From assembly GCA_003454335.1 (NCBI GenBank), contig DMKK01000018.1, positions 6,014 through 20,901 of the forward strand: a stretch of DNA of 14,888 nt. Reading direction: 5' to 3'. Every line of letters begins with the position of its first letter. Position 1 is the stretch's first letter. Made by a program: the position numbers and the translations under genes. The notes below the pieces were generated by a model. The model worked only from the letters and a program-made list of their open reading frames with translations, made no database searches and was not told where the DNA came from. Positions 6,769 through 14,769 of the stretch are shown here, piece after piece. This DNA is from Gammaproteobacteria bacterium (GTDB lineage: Bacteria; Pseudomonadota; Gammaproteobacteria; UBA9214).

Positions 6769-6800
6769 GGCAGTCTGAAACGGACTGCCTTTTCTATTTT
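6769..6800 (+). terminator. Intrinsic terminator in the argD leader (possible attenuator)
   Basis: GGCAGTCTG (6769-6777) pairs with CGGACTGCC (6781-6789), with one G-T wobble and an AAA loop, and is followed by TTTTCTATTTT (6790-6800). This is a complete intrinsic terminator 13 bases before the argD ATG. It follows another terminator and a candidate promoter, so it may either back up the first terminator or attenuate a transcript starting near 6757. Confidence 0.7.
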
Positions 6801-6813
6801 GGGCAATGAAAAA

Positions 6814-7989
6814 ATGGCAGATCATCTTATGTCGACCTATAACCGTCTTCCGGTCCAGTTTCAACGGGGTGAAGGCATCTGGTTGTGGGACAGCGAAAAC
6901 AGGCAATACCTGGACGCACTCAGCGGCATTGCCGTGTGCGGACTCGGGCATGCCCACCCGGCCGTTACCAGTGCCATCGCTGAACAGGCCGGAAAACTGG
7001 TACATACATCCAACCTTTACGGCATCGAACTACAGGAACAGCTGGCTGACAAACTGTGCAGCCTGGCGGAGATGGACCGGGTGTTCTTTTCCAATTCCGG
7101 TGCCGAGGCAAATGAAGCTGCCATAAAAATCGCACGGTTGTTTGGCCACAGTAAAGGCATCGACAACCCCGCCATCATTGTGATGGATCACAGTTTCCAC
7201 GGACGTACCCTGGCAACATTGACCGCCACCGGTAATCGCAAGGTACAAGCCGGCTTTGAACCACTGGTACAGGGTTTTATCCGCGTCCCCTACGACGACC
7301 TGGATGCCATCAGCAAGGTGGCCGCAAACAGCCAGGATGTGGCAGCCATCCTGGTAGAACCCATACAGGGTGAGGGCGGCGTCAATATACCGGACAGCGC
7401 CTACCTCGACGGGATACGTGCCATTTGTGACGACCATGACTGGTTGATGATGCTGGATGAAATTCAGACGGGCATGGGACGTACCGGCAGATGGTTTGCC
7501 TGGCAGCACAGCAATGCCAGACCCGATGTTGCGACAGTGGCCAAGGCACTGGGTAATGGCGTACCGGTGGGTGCCTGCATGGCGAGGGGCAAGGCGGCCG
7601 ACATGATGCAGCCAGGCAGTCACGGCACGACATTTGGCGGTAATCCACTGGCCTGCCGTGCCGCCATCGCCGTACTTGAATCACTGGAACAGGAACAATG
7701 CGTGGCGAATGCCGCAAGCACCGGCGAGCAGATGCTGGCCGGCTTCTCAGCTGCACTCGCGGACCTTGATGGCGTTGTCGAAATCCGTGGACTGGGCCTG
7801 ATGATCGGCATTGAACTTGATCGGCCCTGCAGCGAACTGGTCAGCAAAGCCCTGGAACAGGGTCTGTTGATTAATGTCACGGCAGAACGGGTCATACGTC
7901 TGCTACCTCCCCTGATACTGACTGACAAGCAGGCCGATATGATTGTTGCGCAGGTCAGTAACCTGATACACGAATTTATTGGTCAATAA
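6814..7989 (+). CDS. argD: Acetylornithine aminotransferase
   Basis: ArgD is a cytoplasmic PLP enzyme that converts N-acetylglutamate semialdehyde to N2-acetylornithine with glutamate as amino donor. It often also serves the N-succinyl-diaminopimelate step of lysine synthesis. The 391-residue product is full length. It shows SGIAVCGLGHAHP, FFSNSGAEANEAAIK, HSFHGRTLATL, VEPIQGEGGV, LDEIQTGMGRTG (cofactor Asp215), the Schiff-base Lys244 in TVAKALGNG, and HGTTFGGNPLAC. The frame extends to a TTG at 6799, but that codon is formed by the terminator T-tract. The ATG at 6814 gives a normal ArgD N-terminus; ATG 6829 is a weaker choice. No clear Shine-Dalgarno is visible. It opens a run with argF 3 bases downstream. 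Class III aminotransferases are a broad family, but argF as neighbour supports ArgD. Confidence 0.95.
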   Translation: MADHLMSTYNRLPVQFQRGEGIWLWDSENRQYLDALSGIAVCGLGHAHPAVTSAIAEQAGKLVHTSNLYGIELQEQLADKLCSLAEMDRVFFSNSGAEANEAAIKIARLFGHSKGIDNPAIIVMDHSFHGRTLATLTATGNRKVQAGFEPLVQGFIRVPYDDLDAISKVAANSQDVAAILVEPIQGEGGVNIPDSAYLDGIRAICDDHDWLMMLDEIQTGMGRTGRWFAWQHSNARPDVATVAKALGNGVPVGACMARGKAADMMQPGSHGTTFGGNPLACRAAIAVLESLEQEQCVANAASTGEQMLAGFSAALADLDGVVEIRGLGLMIGIELDRPCSELVSKALEQGLLINVTAERVIRLLPPLILTDKQADMIVAQVSNLIHEFIGQ

Positions 7990-7992
7990 GTC

Positions 7993-8895
7993 ATGGATCA
8001 TCAGAATTTTTTAACACTACTCGATTTTTCACCGGATGCTTTACATGGACTGGTAAGGCGTGCCATCGAACTCAAGGCCATGCGCAAGGCCGGCACCCTG
8101 CATGAAACGCTAAAGAACAAAATACTGGCCATGGTGTTTGAGAAATCCTCCACCCGCACCCGTATGTCTTTCGAGGCCGGCATGGCACAGCTTGGCGGCA
8201 CGGCCATCTTTCTGTCTCCACGTGACACCCAACTGGGGCGTGGCGAACCAATCGAGGATTCAGCACGGGTACTGTCACGTATGGCTGATATCATCATGAT
8301 CAGGACATTCGAACACGAAAAAATCGAACGCTTTGCCGCCCACTCCGAAGTCCCGGTCATTAATGCACTGACAGACCTGTACCATCCCTGCCAGTTACTG
8401 GCCGACATGCAGACCTGGTTCGAACACCGTGGTGACATCCGTGGCAAAACAGTTGCCTGGATCGGTGATGGCAATAACATGTGCCACTCCTATATCAACG
8501 CTGCACGTCAATATGGCTTCACTCTGAACATTGCCTGCCCGGAAGGCTATGAACCGGATGAATCAATACTGCGGGCAGCCGCAGCCAGTGCCGTGATGCT
8601 GCGTGATCCCGCTGAGGCAGCACGTGCTGCCGATCTGGTGGTCACAGATGTCTGGGCCAGCATGGGGCAGGAAGAAGAGCAGGCACACCGTGAAAAGGCT
8701 TTTGCCCGCTACCAGGTTGATGCCGGCATCATGGATACAGCTGCCGCGGATGCCCTGTTTATGCATTGTCTGCCGGCCCACCGCGGAGAAGAGGTCAGCG
8801 CCGACGTCATTGACGGACCGCAAAGCGTCGTCTGGGATGAAGCGGAAAATCGCCTGCATGCCCAGAAGGCATTGCTTGAATACCTGCTGCAATAA
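7993..8895 (+). CDS. argF: Ornithine carbamoyltransferase
   Basis: ArgF makes citrulline from ornithine and carbamoyl phosphate in the cytoplasm, and is normally a trimer. The 300-residue product is full length. Carbamoyl-phosphate binding motifs are FEKSSTRTRMSFE (residues 49-61) and HPCQLLAD (131-138). The ornithine-binding part has DVWASMGQE (SMGQE at 223-227) and MHCLPAHRGEEV, with the active Cys near position 259. The anabolic form is favoured by pairing with argD; no arcA or arcC is present. The ATG is 3 bases after the argD stop with no obvious Shine-Dalgarno, so translation is probably coupled to argD. egtC follows after 8 bases. Confidence 0.97.
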   Translation: MDHQNFLTLLDFSPDALHGLVRRAIELKAMRKAGTLHETLKNKILAMVFEKSSTRTRMSFEAGMAQLGGTAIFLSPRDTQLGRGEPIEDSARVLSRMADIIMIRTFEHEKIERFAAHSEVPVINALTDLYHPCQLLADMQTWFEHRGDIRGKTVAWIGDGNNMCHSYINAARQYGFTLNIACPEGYEPDESILRAAAASAVMLRDPAEAARAADLVVTDVWASMGQEEEQAHREKAFARYQVDAGIMDTAAADALFMHCLPAHRGEEVSADVIDGPQSVVWDEAENRLHAQKALLEYLLQ

Positions 8896-8903
8896 CAGCA
8901 ACA

Positions 8904-9683
8904 ATGTGCAGACTCGCTGCCTACCTTGGACCTGCCATCCCGCTGCAACAGTTCCTGCTGACGCCGCCACACAGTCTTTACAAACAGGCCTGGGAGCCGC
9001 AAGAACTGAAATACGCCAAATTAAATGCCGACGGTTTCGGTTTTGGCTGGTACAACCCTGATGGCACACCCTCTGCCTACACCAGCATCCTGCCTATCTG
9101 GTCTGACAGCAATCTGCCGGACCTTGCACGTACGCTGACGGCCCCGCTCTGGCTCGCCGAGGTACGCAGTGCAACACAGGGTAATCCGGTGCATCAGTTC
9201 AACACGGCCCCATTCTATGACGCGCAACTGATATTCACCCACAATGGTTTCATCAGGGGTTTCCATCACTGTGTGCAGCCGGAAATCACAGCAATGCTGA
9301 CACCGGAAATTGCAACCGGCATACGTGGCAATACGGACTCTGAATATTTATTTGCCTGCCTGCGACAGTTGCTGCTGGATGATGCCGCCCTGGACCTGCC
9401 GGATGCTATCCGGCGACTGTTTTCCCTGCTCGCTGACATAGTAACAAGCCAGGCAGCACTGCTGAATATCATCATTACCGATGGCGTGAACCTGTACGCT
9501 GCACGCCACGGCATAAACCATGAGTGCCCGTCTCTCTATTTCTCGACTGCTGACGAACTTTTTCCCGGTGGGCAGGTGATTGCTTCCGAGTGTTTCTCGG
9601 ATGACAGCTCCTGGCAGCCAGTACCGGAGCACCACCTGCTGATCGTCAAACCTGACAAGCCACCCGAGTTACTCGCCCTGTGA
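8904..9683 (+). CDS. egtC: Ergothioneine biosynthesis amidohydrolase EgtC (class II glutaminase fold)
   Basis: EgtC removes glutamate from gamma-glutamyl-hercynylcysteine sulfoxide during ergothioneine synthesis. The 259-residue product is a single class II glutamine-amidotransferase domain. Cys2 in MCRLAAYLG is the N-terminal nucleophile, followed by LNADGFGFGWYNPDG (about 40-54), LAEVRSATQGNPVHQFNTAPF, the oxyanion-type stretch FTHNGFIRGF and GNTDSEYLFACL. The length matches EgtC. YafJ-type glutaminases share this fold, but the next gene, overlapping by 4 bases, is egtB, and this strongly supports EgtC. The start must be at Cys2, so ATG 8904 is secure. No Shine-Dalgarno is visible, in keeping with coupled translation after argF. 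Confidence 0.9.
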   Translation: MCRLAAYLGPAIPLQQFLLTPPHSLYKQAWEPQELKYAKLNADGFGFGWYNPDGTPSAYTSILPIWSDSNLPDLARTLTAPLWLAEVRSATQGNPVHQFNTAPFYDAQLIFTHNGFIRGFHHCVQPEITAMLTPEIATGIRGNTDSEYLFACLRQLLLDDAALDLPDAIRRLFSLLADIVTSQAALLNIIITDGVNLYAARHGINHECPSLYFSTADELFPGGQVIASECFSDDSSWQPVPEHHLLIVKPDKPPELLAL

Positions 9684-10834
9684 ACCGGCCTGCGCTGCTG
9701 AACGAACTCCGCCTTGCCCAGGATCTGGTCATGGCGCTGGTAGAACCCCTGCAGGATGACAGCTATCGTCAGCAGTTCCACCCTGACCTGAGCCCGCTGG
9801 GCTGGCACCTGGGACACTGTACCTATACCGAGTGTTACTGGTTGCAGGAAGTCGTTATGGGGGATAACCGGTACACGGCTCCGGTCGCAAGTCTGTATTC
9901 GCCCGCCATAACACCAAAACCGGAACGCGGGACGAGACTCCCACCCCTGAACGTACTGGTGCAATGGGTTATCGGCATGCAATCACTGCATGCCGAAATG
10001 TTCGACACGGCACCGGCCACACTGCTTGAGCATTCCCTGATGCAGGATGATTACCTGATACATTTCCTGATACAGCACTACAGTCAGCATTACGAAACCA
10101 TGCTGGCAGCGCTTACGCAGCGTGCACTTCACACTGCTGCGACAGATTTTCAGGTGACGCAGCCGTTTACAGCACACTCCCCCCGACAGGACAGGATCAG
10201 TGTGCAACCTGGCCATTACCGGGTAGGCGGCCTGGCCCCCGTCGCTTATGACAATGAACTGCCGTCACAGCAAGCAACCCTCGGCCCCTACGACATCGCA
10301 CGTAATCCGGTCAGCAACGGTGAGTATCTTGCCTTTATGGAAGATGGCGGTTATGCAAATGAATCCTGCTGGGACAAAACCGGCTGGCAGTGGCAGCAGC
10401 AACAGCCACTAACCGGCCCGGAACACTGGCGCCGGGACAGCACCGGGAACTGGTACGGCGTGGGGGTGCGCGGAGCCTATGAACTTGACGGCGCTGATGC
10501 ACTGCACGGCATCTCGCAGTATGAGGCTGCAGCCTATGCCAGCTGGGCCGGTGGCCAGTTACCACATGAGCATCAATGGGAAGTCGCCTGCCGGTTGCAG
10601 ATGCTTGAACAGACCGGCCGCGTCTGGGAATGGTGTAACAACAGTTTTTATCCCTACGCAGGCTTCCAGCCATTTCCCTACGTGGAATATTCACGCCCCT
10701 GGTTTAACGATGATCACTACACCCTGCGCGGTGGCAGTTTTCATACCCGCCCGGCCATCAAGCGGGCCAGTTTCAGAAATTTTCATACCCCGGAAAAGCG
10801 ACACATCTTTGCCGGACTCAGGCTGGTCTATTGA
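9680..10834 (+). CDS. egtB: EgtB-like non-heme iron sulfoxide synthase (ergothioneine synthesis)
   Basis: EgtB joins gamma-glutamylcysteine (type I) or cysteine to hercynine using O2 and an iron bound by three histidines. The N-terminal DinB-like domain has SPLGWHLGH (H43) and the HxxxHxE motif HYSQHYE (H133, H137, E139), the expected ligand set. The C-terminal FGE-sulfatase domain runs from about 203, with YDIARNPVSNGEYL, ALHGISQYEAAAYASWAG, GRVWEWCNNSFYPY, LRGGSFHTRP and FRNFHTPEKRHIFAGLR. The start is a GTG overlapping the egtC stop (GTGA). At 384 residues it is shorter than the usual 430 or so, apparently through a compact segment before GRVWEW (about 302-314). The egtC neighbour favours the gamma-glutamylcysteine route. 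A selenoneine synthase (SenA) has similar motifs, but no senB or senC is present. Confidence 0.88.
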   Translation: MNRPALLNELRLAQDLVMALVEPLQDDSYRQQFHPDLSPLGWHLGHCTYTECYWLQEVVMGDNRYTAPVASLYSPAITPKPERGTRLPPLNVLVQWVIGMQSLHAEMFDTAPATLLEHSLMQDDYLIHFLIQHYSQHYETMLAALTQRALHTAATDFQVTQPFTAHSPRQDRISVQPGHYRVGGLAPVAYDNELPSQQATLGPYDIARNPVSNGEYLAFMEDGGYANESCWDKTGWQWQQQQPLTGPEHWRRDSTGNWYGVGVRGAYELDGADALHGISQYEAAAYASWAGGQLPHEHQWEVACRLQMLEQTGRVWEWCNNSFYPYAGFQPFPYVEYSRPWFNDDHYTLRGGSFHTRPAIKRASFRNFHTPEKRHIFAGLRLVY

Positions 10835-10867
10835 AGTGCCCCCGGCCAGCCTGTCTGCAGCCCTGTC

Positions 10868-11413
10868 ATGAACAAGCCAGACCATAACAACACATCCTCA
10901 CAGGGCATTGGCAGAGGCATGGTGATTGCTGCCTGGATACTGCTGCTGGTATTGCTGACCCTGTTTTTTAATGATCGGCTGGACAGACAGAAGAACCCCA
11001 ATCAACAGCTTGCGACTGCCATGACAGACGGCATTCCTGAAGTACGTTTACAACGGAACCGTTTTGGCCACTATGTAGCAACCGGCAGCATTAACGGACA
11101 AGCAGTAGAGTTTATGCTGGACACTGGCGCAACCGACGTCTCCATTCCGGAGGGAATTGCAGACAGGCTGGGACTGCAACGAGGTCAGACAGTGAACTAC
11201 CATACGGCCAATGGCACCATTACCGCATGGCAGACCATTGCCAGTGAAATACAACTTGGGCCACTGCGTCTCGGGCCGGTACGCGCCAGCATCAACCCGC
11301 ACGATCAAAGTAATGCTGTCCTGCTGGGTATGAGTTTTCTCAAGCAACTGGACTTTAGCCAGCAAGGCAATACACTGACGCTCAAATACCCGAACCAGGA
11401 GACCGGCAAATGA
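10868..11413 (+). CDS. Membrane-anchored retropepsin-like aspartic protease (TIGR02281-like)
   Basis: This 181-residue protein has a polar N-terminus, one membrane helix (about residues 17-34, rich in Leu, Ile and Val) and a single retropepsin-like domain outside the membrane. The catalytic motif is FMLDTGATDVSIP (Asp85), followed by the flap-region pattern VNYHTANGTITAW and the conserved end VLLGMSFLKQLDFSQQGNTLTLKYP. Such clan AA domains dimerise to form one active site; a periplasmic location is likely by topology. Small proteobacterial members (TIGR02281) have no agreed substrate. It starts 33 bases after egtB with no clear Shine-Dalgarno, and overlaps the symporter gene by 4 bases (ATGA). 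The fold is firm; proteolytic activity and partner are unknown. Confidence 0.88.
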   Translation: MNKPDHNNTSSQGIGRGMVIAAWILLLVLLTLFFNDRLDRQKNPNQQLATAMTDGIPEVRLQRNRFGHYVATGSINGQAVEFMLDTGATDVSIPEGIADRLGLQRGQTVNYHTANGTITAWQTIASEIQLGPLRLGPVRASINPHDQSNAVLLGMSFLKQLDFSQQGNTLTLKYPNQETGK

Positions 11414-12786
11414 ATTTTATCCAGCAGTTGACAGACTGGAGCGGGCAGCTCTCCGGTCTCCTGTGGGGCAACCCGCTGACACTGATCATCCTGTTGGGCA
11501 CTGGTCTGTACCTGACCATTCGTCTGGGACTGGTACAGGTTCGCGGGTTCACACATGCCGCCGCCTTGATAACAGGAAAATACGACCACCGGGAAGACAG
11601 CGGTGAAGTGTCACACTTCCAGGCACTGGCCACAGCCCTGTCAGCCACCATCGGTACCGGCAACATTGCCGGGGTGGCAACCGCCATTACCCTGGGTGGA
11701 CCAGGAGCCCTGTTCTGGATGTGGGTCACCGCATTCTTCGGCATGGCCACCAAATTTACAGAGTGCACCCTGGCACTGAAATTCCGTGAGATCTCGCCCG
11801 ACGGCAAGATCGCCGGCGGCCCCATGTACACACTGCTGAACGGCCTGAACATGAAACGCACGGCCGCCCTGTTTGCCATATTCACACTGGTTGCCTCATT
11901 TGGCATAGGCAATATGGTACAGGCCAATTCAGTCGTGGATGGCCTGGCCTATGTGTACCCGGTGGTGGATGAATATAACTGGCTCATCGGTTGCATACTT
12001 GCCCTGCTGGTCGGGCTGGTCATCCTTGGCGGGATAAAACGCATCGCACACGTTGCCAGCACCATTGTCCCCTTCATGGCTGTCACCTATGTTATTGCCG
12101 CACTGATCGTACTGTTCATCCATGCCAGTGATATTCCCGCCGCCTTCCTGACCATTATCGACATGGCGCTGAATCCGTGGTCTGTCGGTGGCGCTGCTGT
12201 TGGCGAGGCCATTCGCTGGGGTGTTGCACGCGGCCTGTTCTCCAACGAGGCAGGGCTCGGCTCGGCCCCCATGGCACACGCGGCAGCCCGCACCAACGAA
12301 CCGGTGCGCGAGGGACTGGTCGCCATGCTCGGGCCATTCATCGACACCATCGTAATCTGCACCATGACCGGTCTGGTCATTGTTGTTACCGGTGCATGGC
12401 AGGAAAGCAGTGAGTCACTCACCGGCGCGGCCCTGACCGCACATGCCTTCAAGGGCGCACTGGGAACAGCAGGCGAGTTTATTGTGGGTGTCGGTCTGGC
12501 CTTGTTTGCCTATTCCACCATTATTGCCTGGTCATACTACGGTGACCGTTCTGCCCATTACCTGTTTGGCGAACGTGCGGTACTACCCTATCGTATTGTG
12601 TATACCCTGCTGGTGATCGCGGGTGCCGCCGTACCACTGCAACTGGTCTGGAACATCGCAGATATAACCAACATACTGATGGCACTGCCCAACCTGATCG
12701 GACTGATCCTGTTGGCGGGGCTGGTAAACAGGCTGAAGAATGAATATATGTCGCGACCACATGTGGCATCGAACAGGCCTGATTGA
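11410..12786 (+). CDS. AGCS-family sodium:alanine/glycine symporter
   Basis: The 458-residue inner-membrane protein belongs to the alanine or glycine:cation symporter family (AGCS), which imports small neutral amino acids with Na+. Hallmarks are ALSATIGTGNIAGVATAITLGG, GPGALFWMWVTAFFGMATKF, the GGPMY motif and FSNEAGLGSAPMAHAAARTN, with about ten or eleven hydrophobic helices across the length. The size is typical of the family. The start at 11410 overlaps the stop of the protease-like gene by 4 bases, indicating translational coupling. Substrate (Ala, Gly, or possibly Gln) cannot be settled from sequence. It ends the argD-to-symporter run; no clear terminator follows in the 90 bases before the FKBP gene. 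Confidence 0.94.
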   Translation: MNFIQQLTDWSGQLSGLLWGNPLTLIILLGTGLYLTIRLGLVQVRGFTHAAALITGKYDHREDSGEVSHFQALATALSATIGTGNIAGVATAITLGGPGALFWMWVTAFFGMATKFTECTLALKFREISPDGKIAGGPMYTLLNGLNMKRTAALFAIFTLVASFGIGNMVQANSVVDGLAYVYPVVDEYNWLIGCILALLVGLVILGGIKRIAHVASTIVPFMAVTYVIAALIVLFIHASDIPAAFLTIIDMALNPWSVGGAAVGEAIRWGVARGLFSNEAGLGSAPMAHAAARTNEPVREGLVAMLGPFIDTIVICTMTGLVIVVTGAWQESSESLTGAALTAHAFKGALGTAGEFIVGVGLALFAYSTIIAWSYYGDRSAHYLFGERAVLPYRIVYTLLVIAGAAVPLQLVWNIADITNILMALPNLIGLILLAGLVNRLKNEYMSRPHVASNRPD

Positions 12787-12876
12787 ATCACCATGCAGTG
12801 ACATTGCCAACAGGCCGCAGGAAACATCGCGTCCATACAGTTATTATCTTATCCAATTTAATACAGGAACTTCGTC

Positions 12877-13227
12877 ATGACTGAAATAACGACCGACTCC
12901 GGTCTGCGCTATACCGATATAAAAACCGGCAACGGTGACACGGCCACCGGCAGAGGGCAAACAGCCATCGTGCATTACACCGGCTGGCTAGAAGACGACA
13001 CCAAATTCGATTCCAGCCGTGATCGCAACGAACCCTTCAGTTTCCCGATGGCCTGCGGTTACGTTATTCCCGGGTGGGACGAAGGTGTAAAAGGCATGCA
13101 GGTCGGCGGAATTCGACGGCTGGTGGTGCCTGCCGAACTGGGATACGGCGCCCAGGGTGCCGGTGGTGTCATCCCGCCAAACGCTACCCTGACTTTCGAA
13201 ATAGAGCTGCTGGAACTTTCCACCTGA
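12877..13227 (+). CDS. FKBP-type peptidyl-prolyl cis-trans isomerase
   Basis: This is a single FKBP domain of 116 residues without signal peptide or extra domains, so a small cytoplasmic prolyl isomerase is expected. FKBP motifs run in order: TDSGLRYTDIKTGNGDTA, VHYTGWLEDDTKFDSS, the active-site rim VIPGWDEGVKGMQVGG, RRLVVPAELGYG and IPPNATLTFEIELLEL. The residues before VIPGW are MACGY, where many relatives have LGAGQ or similar, a small difference at the pocket edge. The ATG at 12877 is supported by AGGAA (12865-12869) with 7-base spacing. nadC starts on the next base after the stop, so the two form a transcriptional unit, probably starting in the AT-rich stretch at about 12830-12865. Confidence 0.96.
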   Translation: MTEITTDSGLRYTDIKTGNGDTATGRGQTAIVHYTGWLEDDTKFDSSRDRNEPFSFPMACGYVIPGWDEGVKGMQVGGIRRLVVPAELGYGAQGAGGVIPPNATLTFEIELLELST

Positions 13228-14073
13228 ATGTTACTGGATGTCCTTGATGAGGACTTGCTGCACACCGTGCGTGCAGCACTGGACGAAGATATCGGCAGTG
13301 GCGACATCACTGCGGCACTGGTACCCCGCGACCAAACGGCAAGTGCTACTGTCATCTGCCGGGAAAACGCCGTGGTCTGTGGCCAGGCATGGTTTAATGC
13401 CGTATTCGCAGAACTTGACAACCGAATATCAATAACCTGGCTGGTTCACGACGGTGATATGGTGAGGGATAAAGAGACTCTCTGCACCCTTTCCGGCCCC
13501 GCAAGACCACTCCTTACCGGTGAACGGACAGCACTGAATTTCCTGCAAACACTGTCTGCCACAGCAACGCGTGCCCAGCACTATGCAGAGACAATCGCGG
13601 ACCTGCCGGTCAGGATCCTGGATACACGCAAGACCATTCCCGGATTACGCCACGCCCAGAAATATGCAATACGTGTCGGTGGCTGCGACAATCATCGTAG
13701 CGGTTTATATGATGGCATCCTGATAAAAGAGAATCACATCGCAGCAGCAGGCTCCATCAACAAAGCGGTCAGCAAAGCCAGAAATGCCAACCCGGACGTA
13801 ATGGTTGAAGTCGAAGTCGAAGACGACGCCCAGATTCAACAGGCACTGGCCGCCGGCGCAGACCGCCTGCTACTGGACAATTTCACCCTGCCTGCACTGA
13901 CAGCGGCCGTCCAGGCGGTTGCAGGCCGTGCAGAACTCGAGGCCTCCGGCGGCATCACCCTTGAAAACCTTCGGGAAACAGCCCGGACAGGGGTTGACTT
14001 CATCTCGATTGGAACCTTGACAAAGGACATCCAAGCAATTGATTTATCAATGACATTTGACATTCAGACCTAG
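13228..14073 (+). CDS. nadC: Nicotinate-nucleotide pyrophosphorylase (carboxylating)
   Basis: NadC (quinolinate phosphoribosyltransferase) makes nicotinate mononucleotide from quinolinate and PRPP in de novo NAD synthesis. The 281-residue product is full length. It has DEDIGSGDITA near the N-terminus, TGERTALNFLQTLSATAT, the substrate-binding LDTRKTIPGLRHAQKYAI and GGCDNHRSGLYDGILIKENHI, VEVEVED, RLLLDNF, EASGGI and the phosphate-binding SIGTLTKD. The ATG directly follows the FKBP stop, so translation is probably coupled; no separate strong ribosome binding site is seen. nadA and nadB are not in this window. Confidence 0.97.
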   Translation: MLLDVLDEDLLHTVRAALDEDIGSGDITAALVPRDQTASATVICRENAVVCGQAWFNAVFAELDNRISITWLVHDGDMVRDKETLCTLSGPARPLLTGERTALNFLQTLSATATRAQHYAETIADLPVRILDTRKTIPGLRHAQKYAIRVGGCDNHRSGLYDGILIKENHIAAAGSINKAVSKARNANPDVMVEVEVEDDAQIQQALAAGADRLLLDNFTLPALTAAVQAVAGRAELEASGGITLENLRETARTGVDFISIGTLTKDIQAIDLSMTFDIQT

Positions 14074-14193
14074 CCACACAGCGAGCACTTCCAACACCCC
14101 ACCCGTCCCTATTCAGCATTCCGCCATTGCAGTCGATAAGCATCTGAGCAAAGGCCATTCATGCAGTATTCTTTACCCTGGCAAGATAAAAAT

Positions 14194-14769
14194 ATGAAAC
14201 AACACAGCAAGTCACGTGGATTCACCATCCCGGAAATCCTTATTACCCTGGGAATTATCGCTATTGTGTTGTCGACTGCTGTTCCAGGCATCAGTTCTAT
14301 GATCAAGGACAACCGGCTGGCTACCCAACTAAACTCCGTCGTCACCCATATTCATATTGCACGCGCTGAAGCAGTCAAACGGGATGTACGCGTAATCATG
14401 TGCAGAAGCAGTTCGCCAAACGCCACCACACCCAGCTGCGGTGGTTTAGCGAACGACTGGACAAGTGGCTACATTGTCTTTGCAGATGACGGTAACTACA
14501 GCAATAACTTGTACGACTCAGGCACGGACACCCTGTTACTTCGCGGCCAATCCGCTGCATCAGGTGTCACAATACTTACCAGCTCGAGCTGGAACAGGAA
14601 TCTGGAATTCAACCCCGACGGATCTATAAACGAAAGCGCAGTAGCCTTCATGTCACTGTGTGATGATCGGAAAAGCGACAACGGGAGACAAATCCAGGTT
14701 GCAGCAAGCGGTATACCCAGGATGTTTTCAGGTAATATAGACTGCGATCCTAGCACCCCCACACCATAA
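14194..14769 (+). CDS. FimT/GspH-family minor pseudopilin
   Basis: Minor pseudopilins of this family prime type IV pilus or type II secretion pseudopilus assembly; FimT-type members also bind DNA during natural uptake. The 191-residue product has a class III leader, MKQHSKSRG, with cleavage before Phe10. This places Glu at +5 of the mature protein (FTIPE), followed by a hydrophobic helix (ILITLGIIAIVLSTAVPG). The body matches the GspH/FimT pattern: HIARAEAVKRDVRVIMC, then W-SGYIVFADDG, FNPDGS and a near-terminal Cys pair region (SLCDD, NIDCD). The ATG at 14194 gives a normal short leader. ATG 14161, with AAAGG 6 bases upstream, is also possible and would make the leader 20 residues. It stands alone: no pilV, pilW, pilX or pilE gene is next to it, and a terminator follows directly. 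Confidence 0.9.
   Translation: MKQHSKSRGFTIPEILITLGIIAIVLSTAVPGISSMIKDNRLATQLNSVVTHIHIARAEAVKRDVRVIMCRSSSPNATTPSCGGLANDWTSGYIVFADDGNYSNNLYDSGTDTLLLRGQSAASGVTILTSSSWNRNLEFNPDGSINESAVAFMSLCDDRKSDNGRQIQVAASGIPRMFSGNIDCDPSTPTP

Noticed and set aside
6799..6813. TTG start for argD at 6799
   Set aside because: The codon is part of the terminator T-tract and has no ribosome binding site; ATG 6814 gives a normal ArgD N-terminus.
7030..7623. 197-codon open frame on the minus strand inside argD
   Set aside because: Antisense to a complete argD with catalytic residues intact; low-complexity composition and no start signals.
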